Below the pieces are notes generated by a model. That model was not told the origin of the DNA, ran no database searches, and worked only from the letters and a program-made list of their open reading frames with translations. DNA of 64,000 nucleotides from assembly GCA_017311185.1 (NCBI GenBank), contig JAESUZ010002881.1:1-64000 (forward strand), given 5' to 3'. Of this stretch, positions 35,524 to 44,947 are shown in pieces. The translations under genes and the position numbers were made by a program. Position 1 is the stretch's first letter, and every line of letters starts with the position of its first letter. The DNA is from Proteles cristata cristata. Taxonomy: Eukaryota; Chordata; Mammalia; Carnivora; Hyaenidae.

Positions 35524-38249
35524 ACAATAATGTGTGTTCTCTGTTCTCTGCTTAGTTTTTTCTAAAATCCTATAAACTAACATTTTGAAAGTAACAGTTA
35601 AAAAAGACACTTTTACTACTTTATGACATGAAGTCTTTACACTATAAAACCTCATAGGCCAAAAATCACATTTCCCACACTATTTAGCATTTGCTATGAT
35701 TTCATATATTGTTATGATTGCTTACAACACTGATAATTTTTGCCACTAAAAGTCACTTGTTTTAAAATATGTAATAGGACATTGACAAGAGAATTTTTGA
35801 AATCCAATTTAGTATATTAATTAATAGACCAATCTTTAGTCAGATTTAAATAAAAGTTTAGCCATAAAAATTACTTAAATTGAAATATGTAGCAGAAAAC
35901 AAGCAGGAATTTTTTTCTTCGATAATACATTAGCTAATGAATTAACCAATGGTTAGAATTAAATATACTTGAGATCAAAGACCTCCATAGATTTTGAATC
36001 TCATTTTGAAATAATCAAATGCATGTGTGAGTAATTAATAATGAGATTCCAATCCTTCATCCTAGAATTAAAATATCTAAGATTGGAAAAGTGATTCAAA
36101 CTATGTAAAATATGCATCTTTTTTGTATGGAAGATTTCACTTGGGGAGTTCATTCCTACACTATAATTATTTTTAGTAAGTTTTCTTAGAGTTGTCCCAT
36201 CCAAATGCATAAAATTTATTCACAAATGGAGTATGAAAACCTTTAAGACTTAAATAAGCAAGCTTAAAAACAGTTACTTAAAAGGATACAAATAAGATAT
36301 AATTGAAAGTCATAGTAACTCACTAAACTACCCAGGAATTATCTAGGAGTTACATTTATCCAAAGGAGTAAACATTGATGATCTACAAAAAGATCACAAT
36401 ATTTATCTGAAGAAATAAAAATTAAAAACTTTGTTAAGTAAGATCTTTATCTTTTGGTACACAAGGCATGCAATTTTGTTTATGATGGTTGGTCTGTTTT
36501 TGTTAACATAAGCTAGGAAAACAGGAGCTTAGGACAGGCCCCTCTGCAGGTCCCAATGGTCAAATGATCCATCTGAATGAATCACTGTGGACACATGATG
36601 CTTGCCAGTGTTTGGTTTAGGAATAAACATGTAAATAAGTCCTAGGTGTTAAACATTAATTTCTTGCTGAAAAGCAATTTGAAGACAATTTTTGTGATTA
36701 GAAAAAACAATTCATACATTTATTTTGATTTAAAAAATTTTAAATTTATTTTATTAAAGCCATATAATTTTTAAAAAGGCCTAAAATATATATAGAAAAA
36801 ATCTCTAATATACCAATACCCAATCCCAGATAGCCAGTATACAATTTCTTTCAGAGTTCAGAAGCTTTAGACCCAAGTTATCAATTTCCTTGCCTTTAAA
36901 AAAGTCTAATTTACAATATTACTTCCATCATGTGTAAATTTACAAACTTGTCAGAATTACTACGTTTTTCTCAGTTCATCCGAATTTGGGCTGTACTAAT
37001 TTCCAAATTTAAAAACAAAAAAACCTCTTAGAGTTTAAGAAATCTTCCTGACTGCAAAGGATTAGGCTTTGCACTAACTTCCCTCCGAAAAATCTGTCTT
37101 TCCTTCAGATTTCATTTCACCTGCATAAGTCAGGTTTTCTTTTCCTATATTCTTTACACATCACTCAGTTGAAATAATAGAAGTTCCAAGTATTGTTTAC
37201 CTGTGCTGTAGTAATCTTCAGTCAAGCTTAGATACACTAAAAATTACCTTTTTTATTAATAGATAATGAATGAAAGATGAAAGGTGACATTCACAAAGCA
37301 CACATAGTGGATATAGAAATCAAGTACATGAATTAGAATAATCAAAATGATACAAATGACAGATATTTGTGGTTTCCTTCAAAATAACTAAAATAGAATC
37401 AATAAAATATAATATCACCCTTTTGAAGAACATTTTATCTGATAAAATTTTTAAACTTTTGAGAAAATAAAATCTATGTTATAAACCTAAGGAAAAACTT
37501 GTACCTGAATCATACTAGGTTTGTGATATCAAGACAGAAACTTTACCGAATAAGTGAATTAATTAAAATAGGTTTGATTACAATAATTTTAGAAGGAAGG
37601 TGCAATTACATATATTTTTAATAAAATTTCCTTTTGATCTATCTTCAGATGAGACCTCTGAGCGTTATTTTAGCAGTAGAGGCCCATTCTCTTCATTAAC
37701 ATTCATTAGGCATCAGTTATTAAAAATCTGAGCTTGCTATTAATACCTTGCAGTTTAATTCACAAGTGTGACATTTTCTCACATGTGGAGAATTACATGT
37801 ATGGAATCTCAACTTCTTTAAACCATGGTTCATCCTATGATTAGGCTTTAGAGGGTTATTATATTAACAATATATTTATTGATAAATGTTTATAGATAAG
37901 GTTTAGATATTAGCTATATATATGAATATAGAACGACATTAATTATCACTGTAATATGTGGTTTTTATTGCACTTGTAAGTAGATACAATGAGAATGAAC
38001 AAAATACCTTACCCAGAGGCCACATGACCGTAGTAGTAAATTACTCTATGTTTAATTTAGAGACCCAAATGGAATCTTTGACATGCTTGACTGCTAGTCA
38101 TATTATATGCAGATAAACACAATAACCTTTTCCAATACTTGGGCAGTAAATAAAAGAGGGACTGATTTTATATATTGACACCCCATGAGAAGTACTCCTG
38201 CATTTCTTTTAATTTCTAGAAAGACTGTTTATTAAAAATATGTAATGTA
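35524..38249. other. Unique AT-rich intergenic sequence
   Basis: 2.7 kb with no gene-like frame and no repeat family I recognise. Confidence 0.5.
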
Positions 38250-38643
38250 AGAGGGAGGGGGCAAGATGGCGGAGAAGTAAGGAGCTCCGTACTTGCACTC
38301 ACGCCCATACATCACACAGAAAAGATGTGAAGCAATTGGAAACCTTACAAAACCTGAGAGATTGGGAGAAAAAGGACACAGAATCCACTGAGAGAGTCTT
38401 CTAATGGCTACCTCAAGAAACAAGCCAGAGTACACAAGGAGGAGAGTCCCAAATATCACTTCGAAGAGGAAAATAAAATAACTAAGGTCTCAACAAGAGA
38501 GACCAAGAGATACCATTAAAAAAACACTCTCTGAAAGGATAGGCCCTGGAAAGTCAAAGAGTCTTCTTGGATATAGCAGCGCTCATAGAAACAGAGAGCA
38601 TAACAGGTCTTTAAAACCAACAAGAGCCGGAAAGCTAACTAAA

Positions 38644-39489
38644 ATGACGAAACGAAAGAACTCTCCTCCAAAGAAACTCCAAGAAGAAATGACAGCTAAT
38701 GAACTGCTCAAAACAGATATAAGCAGCATAACTGAACAAGATTTTAGAATAATAATGGTAAAATTAATAGCTGGGCTTGAAAAAAACATAGGGGACATCA
38801 AAGAAACTATGGCTACAGACAGAATGGAAAATAAAAATAGGCATGAAGAATTAAAAAATGCGATAAATGAGATCCATAATAAATTAGAGGCCTCCAATGC
38901 ACGGCTTGAAGAGGCAGAAAGTAGAATAAGTGATTTAGAAGACACCATTATAGAAAAACAAGAAGCTGACAAAAAAAGAGACAAACTGATCCAGAAACAG
39001 GAAAGAAGAATTCGAGAGCTCAGCGATACAGTCAAACGCAACAATATCCGTATCATAGGAATCCCAGAAGAGGAAGAGAGAGGGAAAGGTGCTGAAGGAG
39101 TCCTGAAACAAATTATAGCAGAGAACTTCCCCGACCTGGGGAAGGAAGTCAATGTGGAAATACAAGAGGCTCAGAGGATTCCCCTCAGACGTAACTTGAA
39201 TGGATCTTCTGCACGACATATCATCGTAAAAATGGCAAAATACAAGGACAAAGAGAGAATTTTGAAAGCAGCTAGGGAGAAAGGGGCCCTCACATACAAA
39301 GGGAAACCTATCAGAGTGATGACAGACCTATCTACTGAAACTTGGCAGGCCAGAAAGGAATGGCAGGAGATCTTCAATGTTTTGAACAGTAAAAATATGC
39401 AGCCAAGAATCCTCTATCCAGCAAGCCTGTCATTCAAAATAGAAGGAGAGATAAAAACCTTTCCAAATAGGGGCACCTGGGTGGCTTAG
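38644..39489 (+). pseudogene. L1 copy 4 ORF1p coding frame, truncated by a CanSINE
   Basis: ORF1p is the trimeric RNA-binding chaperone that coats L1 RNA. The frame is open for 281 codons from ATG 38644. Residues about 36-130 are a charged heptad coiled coil (RLEEAESRISDLEDTI). About 132-225 fit the RRM region (NNIRIIGIPEEEE, RHIIVKMAKYKDKERILKAA). About 228-275 fit the C-terminal domain (IRVMTDLSTETWQARKEW). The last six residues and the stop come from the inserted SINE. The original frame resumes after the insertion and would end at TAA 39772-39774, so only about 20 C-terminal residues are displaced. Confidence 0.92.
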
Positions 39490-39695
39490 TCGGTTAAGCG
39501 TCTGACTTTTGCTTATGTCATGCTCTCACAGTTCGTGGGTTCGGGCCCCGCATCGGGCTCCGTGCTGACTGCCAGCTCTGGCCTGGAGCCTGTTTCAGTC
39601 TGTGACTCCCTCTCTCTCTGACCCTCCCCTGCTCACGCTGTCTCTCTCCCTCTCTCCTAGAAATAAAAATAAAATATTTAAAAAACAATACAAAA
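39470..39695 (+). mobile_element. CanSINE, young type, inserted in ORF1 of L1 copy 4
   Basis: A complete element begins GGGGCACCTGGGTGGCTTAG, with a body variant (CAGCTCTGGCCTGGAGCC). It is flanked by an unusually long perfect direct repeat of 35 bp, 39435-39469 and 39696-39730. Typical CanSINE duplications in this window are 9-17 bp. Confidence 0.96.
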
Positions 39696-39844
39696 CAAAA
39701 TAGAAGGAGAGATAAAAACCTTTCCAAATAAAAAGAAATTGAAAGAATTTGTCACCACTAAGCCAGCCCTATAAGAAATCCTGAGGGGGACTCTCTGAAG
39801 GAAAGTTTGCAAGGAACAAAGATACCAGAGACACCACCACAAAC

Positions 39845-40081
39845 ATGAACCCTACAAAAGATACAAAGACTCTAAACCCACAGATTTCAATAATAACACT
39901 GAATGTAAATGGGCTGAATGCTCCAATGAAAAGACATAGGGTAGCAGAATGGATTAAAAAACAAAATCCATCTCTATGCAGTCTACAAGAAACTCATTTT
40001 AGACTGGAAGATACCTGCAGATTAAAAGTAAGGGGATGGAGAAATATATATCATGCTACAGGAAATCAAAAGAAAGCCTGA
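39845..40081 (+). pseudogene. L1 copy 4 ORF2 N-terminus, endonuclease start
   Basis: The frame opens at ATG 39845. It contains ITLNVNGLNAPMKRHR (metal-binding Asn region) and LCSLQETHF (catalytic Glu), both hallmarks of the L1 AP-like endonuclease. It ends at TGA 40079-40081. The rest of ORF2 continues in another frame from about 40036, so there is a frameshift between about 40036 and 40081. Confidence 0.93.
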
Positions 40082-40635
40082 GTACTATACTTATATCAGA
40101 CAAACTGGACTTTAAAGTAAAGACAATAACAAGAGACGAAGAAGGGCACTACATAATAATTACAGGGTCCATCCATCAGGAAGAACTAACAATCATAAAT
40201 GTCTATGCACCGAATATGGGAGCACCTAAATATCTAAAACAATTAATTACAAACAGAAACAAGCTTCTAGATAAGAATGTTCTAATAGCAGGGAACTTTA
40301 ATACTCCGCTTACAGCAATGGATAGGTCAACCAGATAGAAAATCACTAAAGAAATAATGGGCTTGAAAGACACATTGGACCAGATGGATCTGACGGATAT
40401 ATTTAGAACTTTACATCCTGAGGCCAGGGAATTTACTTTCTTCTCAAGTGCGCATGGCACATTCTCCAAGATAGATCACATACTGGGACATAAAGCAGCC
40501 CTCAATAAATATAAAAGAATGGAGATCATACCATGCACACTGTCAGATCATAATGCTTTGAAACTTGAAATCAATTATAGGAAGAAGTCTGGAAAACCTC
40601 CAAAAACATGGAGGTTAAAGAACACCCTTCTATAG
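40036..40635 (+). pseudogene. L1 copy 4 ORF2 endonuclease domain, C-terminal part
   Basis: This carries NVYAPN, AGNFNTPL and LSDHNALKLEINY. The usual GDFNTPL has become GNFNTPL, replacing the catalytic Asp with Asn, while the SDH His remains. In-frame stops are TAG 40336-40338 and TAG 40633-40635. Further stops follow in the linker at 40672-40674 (TAA) and 40828-40830 (TAA). Confidence 0.92.
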
Positions 40636-41040
40636 AATGAATGGGCCAATCAGGCAATTAGAGATGAAATTTAAAAATATATGAAAATAAATGAAAATGA
40701 AAACACAACAATTGAAAATCTATGGGATGCGGCAAATGCAGTCCTAAGAGGAAAATACATTGCTCTCCAGGCCTATTTCAAGAGATTAGAGAAAGCACAA
40801 GTCCAAAATCTAACAGCTCACCTAAAGTAACTAGAGGCAGAGCAACAAGAATGCCCTAAACCCAGTAGAAAAAGAGAAATAGTAAAAATTATAGCAGAAA
40901 TAAACAACACAGAGACCAAAGAAACAATTGAACAGATCCATGAAACCAAGAGTTGGTTTTTTGAAAAGGTAAACAAAATTGACAAACCTCTAGCCAGACT
41001 TATCCAAAAGAAAAAAGAGAGCACCCAAATAGACAAAATT

Positions 41041-42408
41041 ATGAATGAAAATGGACTTATGACAACCAACCCCTCAGAAATACAAGCAATTTTCAGGGAA
41101 TACTATGAAAAATTATATGCCAACAAATTGGACAACTTAGAAGAAATGGACAAATTCCTAAACACACACTCACTACCGAAATTCACATGGGAAGAAATAG
41201 AAAATCTGAACAGACCCATAACGAGTGAAGAAATTGAATCAGTGATCAAAAATCTCCCAACAAATGAGAGCCCTGGACCTGATGGTTTCCCTGGGGAATT
41301 CTACCAGACATTTAAAACAGAATTAATCCCAATTCTTCTCGAGCTATTCCAAAAAATAGAAATCGAAGGAAAACTCCTGGACTCATTTTATGAAGCTAGC
41401 ATCACTCTGATTCCCAAGCCAGGCAGAGACCCAGGAAAAAAAGAGAACTACAGGCCAATATCCCTGATGAATACAGATGCAAAAATCCTCAACAAGATCC
41501 TTGCAAATCGAATCCAGCCGCATATCAAAAGAATCATCCACCAAGATCAAGTGGGATTCATTCCTGGGTTACAGGGCTGGTTCAACATTCACAAATCAAT
41601 CAATGTGATACATCATATCAATAAAAGAAAAGATAAAACCCATATGATCCTGGCCATAGATGCAGAAAAAGCATTTGACAAAGTACAGCATCCCTTCTTA
41701 ATAAAGACTCTAGAGAAAGTTGGGATAGAAGGAACCTACTTAAACATCATCAAAGCCATCTATGAGAAGCCTTCAGCTAACATCATCCTCAATGGGGAAA
41801 AACTGAGAGCTTTCCCCCTGAGATCAGGAACACGACAGGGATGTCCACTCTCACCACTGTTGTTTAACATCTTGCTGGAAGTCCTAGCATCAGCCATCAG
41901 ACAACAAAAGGAAATCAAAGTCGTCAGAATTGGCAAAGAGGAAGTCAAACTTTCCTTCTTCACAGATGACATGATACTCTACATTGAAAACCCGACAGAC
42001 TCCACCAGAATCCTACTAGAACTGATCCAAGAATTCAGCCAAGTTGTAGAGTACAAAATCAACGTTCAGAAATTGGTTGCATTTTTATGCACCAACAATG
42101 AAGCAACAGAAAGAGAAATCAAGAAACGGATCCCATTCACAATTGCACAAAAACCCATAAAATACCTCGGAATTAACCTAACCAAGGATACAAGAGATCT
42201 GTATGATGAAAACTATAGAAAACTTATGAAAGAAATTGAAGAAGACACAAAGAAATGGAAAAACATTCCATGCTCATGGATAGGAAGAATAAATATAGGT
42301 AAGATGTCATTACTACCTAAAGCACTCTACACATTCAATGCATTTCCAATCAAAATTGCACCAGCATACTTCTCAAAACTAGAACAAACTATCCAAATAT
42401 TTGTATAG
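41041..42408 (+). pseudogene. L1 copy 4 ORF2 reverse transcriptase domain
   Basis: A 455-codon stretch in the same frame as the endonuclease C-part contains non-LTR RT motifs in order: [13 protein letters not shown] (77-89), NYRPISLMN (136-144), AIDAEKAFD (205-213, catalytic Asp), RQGCPLSP (265-272) and FTDD (307-310). The last is the active-site motif with Thr in place of the usual Ala of FADD. It ends at TAG 42406-42408. No start is implied; it is a piece of ORF2 between stops. Confidence 0.95.
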
Positions 42409-42663
42409 AACCACAAAAGACCCCGAATAGCCAAAGTAATCCTGAAAAATAAAACCAAAATGGGAGGGATCACCATCCCAGACTTTAGCCTCTACTACAA
42501 AGCTGTCATCATCAAGACAGTATGGTACTGGCACAAAAACAGACACATAGACCAATGGAACAGAACTGAGAACTCAGAAGTGAACCCAAAAGTATACAGC
42601 CAACTGATCTTTGACAAAACAGGAAAGAATATCCAATGGAAAAAAGAGGAGGAACTTAACTGA
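42409..42663 (+). pseudogene. L1 copy 4 ORF2 post-RT segment, ended by internal deletion
   Basis: The reading frame continues after the 42406 stop with [20 protein letters not shown] and [14 protein letters not shown], typical of the region after the RT. At about 42650 it jumps into 3' UTR sequence (AGGAGGAACTTAAC). The C-terminal part of ORF2, as seen at 59.2-60.06 kb, is absent. Confidence 0.9.
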
Positions 42664-42842
42664 CAAACAAGGGGGAGAAGAAGGAGGTAAATGGTGGGGG
42701 AAAGGGAGAGAGGCAAACCATGAGAGACTCTTGAATGCTGACAAAAACTGAGGACTTATGGATGTGGGGGGGAGGAGGGATGGGCATGGAGGAGGGCACT
42801 TGTGGGGATGAGCACTGAGTGTTATGTGGAAACTAATTTGAC

Positions 42843-42848
42843 AATAAA
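42843..42848 (+). promoter_or_regulatory. L1 copy 4 polyadenylation signal AATAAA
   Basis: AATAAA is followed within about 12 bp by a run of ten A, matching the other young L1 3' ends at 20524 and 60362. Confidence 0.75.
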
Positions 42849-42922
42849 CTATTTGTAAAAAAAAAATTTTTGTTGAAAAATAAAATGGGAAGGACTACAT
42901 AGTTCTCTTTTCTATTTCACAG

Positions 42923-43233
42923 TTGTCTTTGTCCATTAGGGATGCTATAAAAAAATACCACAAATTGGTAGCTTATTAACTATAGGAATATGTTTCTGGA
43001 AGCCAAAGTCTGAGATCAGAATTCCAAAATGGTTAGATGACGGCCTGTTTTGCTTTTGAAAAGGGCCTCTGTGGCTTCTTTTATGAGAACACTCTTGCAC
43101 CCTCTTGACCCACACATCTCTCAAAGGCCCCACCTCTTGACAAATATCAACATTAGGTTATTCCAATCACCTCTTAATACCATTAAGATTTGAACATATG
43201 AATTTGTGAAGGGACCAATTCAGACTACAGCAA
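42923..43233 (+). mobile_element. Degenerate MaLR-type (MLT1-like) LTR
   Basis: The order of motifs fits an MLT1-like solo LTR: TCCATTAGGGATGCTATAA, ATACCACAAATTGG, TTTCTGGAAGCCAAAGTCTG, then GGCCCCACCTC, TAATACCATTAAGATTTGAAC and an end near CAGACTACAGCA. It is old and has no internal region. The subfamily is uncertain. Confidence 0.55.
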
Positions 43234-44167
43234 TAGTTTAAATCAATGCACTCAGAAGTTCTACCTTATCAACCCAAATTTAGATAGATTTGACATATAA
43301 TCATCCAACAAAATTGCAATAAGCTTAATTTTAATTGAACATTATTTTAAGCCTCATAATAAAGTGTACAAAAGTTTTGAGTAGAACAGTGGTCAAAGGT
43401 CACAAATCGTAGCTTTTCTTAACAACTTTACATATTATTGTTTATAATACTGCTATTTCTTCTCTTGCCTGCATTTTTAAAAACAGATCCATAAAACAGT
43501 AAAGAAAAAAAGGTGAATTTCATCTTAGATTCTCACCTTAGGCTGTCAAATCCCAAATATTCAGATTAACTGGTACCTAAAGTTATTTACTTAAAAATAC
43601 TACCAGACCATTTATAACAGCTCCACAGAGTTACTGGTAGAAGAGATACAGAAATGCCACTTACTTTTGATGACTATTTCAAATTTCATGATGCCTTGCC
43701 CTTGGTTTAAGGTTAACACATTGACAACACTATAGTTACAAGTTAATTTATAAATATAATGTTATTTTTATTTTCCAGACATCATAAGTTTCTCTTTCAT
43801 GTCAGACTGATGTTTTAAATTGAGAACTTGAGTGGAATTCATGTTTATTTTATCGACTAATTTTCATGGTACTGTTTGTATTTCACACTGTGTGAACCAC
43901 ATAATGATTCAAATATTTCATATCCTACTTTCAGGTGTAGTAATATCATGCACCCAACAGTGTACATTTGATTTAAACTGCAATTGAGCATATTTGAGAA
44001 ACAATCTGTTGTGGAATCACATGTACAATTTCAATGTTGAAAACTTCTATTCCAAGGAAAAGATATACCTCATAGGGCTGCCACTTCAAATATGGAAGGA
44101 AAATTTTAAAAACTAGTTACAAGTACTGGTAAGTAGATGGTGTGTCACTTATTTCTTTAAAATTGTT
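43234..44167. other. Unique AT-rich sequence
   Basis: Nothing gene-like or repeat-like was recognised. Confidence 0.5.

Positions 44168-44254
<87 letters not shown>
44168..44254. repeat. (TA)n microsatellite with TG interruptions
   Basis: About 87 bp of alternating TA with two ATGTAT interruptions. It is fully self-complementary and likely length-variable. Confidence 0.95.
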
Positions 44255-44677
44255 ACAAGCACTATTTTGACTCTTTAATCTTGAAAGGTTTTATGTCTAA
44301 AAAATTCATTTCTAATAAAGGTTTTGGAAAGATTGTAAAAAACATGCTTTATTCTATGTCTGTGCCTTGAGGTAGTAATCTACATAAAACATCCAGAGAT
44401 TATTTATTTACCAACACTTTGGACACTTGTTACATACAAAATATTCATTTGGTTACTATTAGGATAAAAAGCTCAATCACCCATAAACATCTTTAACAGA
44501 GATTATAGCTAAGGAAGAGAGGGTATAAACCTTAAAAAATGTAATACAAAGGGCAAAGAATGTCTTAAAGGAAGCATACTGACAGATGAAATGTGGAATT
44601 TCAGAGAAAAGGGAAATATTTAAGCATTTGACAAAATACAGCATATTCTTTTAAAATTAAAACATTTAAAATTAAAA
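44255..44677. other. Unique sequence
   Basis: No gene is seen. Bases 44651-44680 are a 15-bp unit, TTAAAATTAAAACAT, repeated twice at the SINE edge. Confidence 0.5.
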
Positions 44678-44861
44678 CATGCTTATTTATTTTTGAGAGG
44701 AAGAGAGAGAGTAGGAGAGGCACAAAGAAAGGGGACAGAAGATCCATAGCAGGCTCTGCACTGACAGCAGAGAGCCCGATGTGGGGCTTGAACTCACAAA
44801 CTATGAGATCATGACCTGAGCTGAAATCAAAGTTGGGTGCTTAACTGCCTGAGCCGCCCCT
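44678..44861 (-). mobile_element. CanSINE, older, minus strand
   Basis: The body has GATGTGGGGCTTGAACTCAC and the head GAGCCGCCCC, where several bases of GAGCCACCCAGGCGCCCC have been lost. No clean duplication was found. Confidence 0.9.
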
Positions 44862-44867
44862 TTAGCT

Positions 44868-44947
44868 TCTTTTTTTTTTTTTTTTTTTAATATTTATTTA
44901 TTTTGAAAGAGAGAGAGTGGGGGAGAAGCAGACAGAGAGAGGGGGTA
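44868..44947 (-). mobile_element. CanSINE 3' part only, minus strand, fused to an L1 breakpoint
   Basis: A long T-run and TTAATATTTATTTATTTTGA with the (GA)n body start are present, then the element stops abruptly in GGGGG and L1 ORF2 sequence begins. The tRNA head is missing. Confidence 0.8.

Larger units (their letters stand above)
38250..42880 (+). mobile_element. LINE-1 copy 4, young felid type, best preserved in the window
   Basis: The element starts GGGGGCAAGATGGCGGAGAA, the L1 5' start motif, followed by a short 5' leader of about 390 nt, ORF1 (38644 onward), ORF2 (39845-42663) and a 3' UTR with AATAAA and poly(A). It is interrupted by a CanSINE in ORF1 and lacks about 1.05 kb around the ORF2 end, with the junction near 42650. 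It cannot be autonomous. No clear target-site duplication was found at its ends. Confidence 0.93.

Noticed and set aside
38583..39152. 189-codon minus-strand frame
   Set aside because: It is the exact antisense shadow of the L1 copy 4 ORF1 frame.
38250..42880. Possibility that L1 copy 4 is an active element
   Set aside because: It has a SINE in ORF1, a frameshift, five stops, altered catalytic motifs and a missing ORF2 C-terminus.
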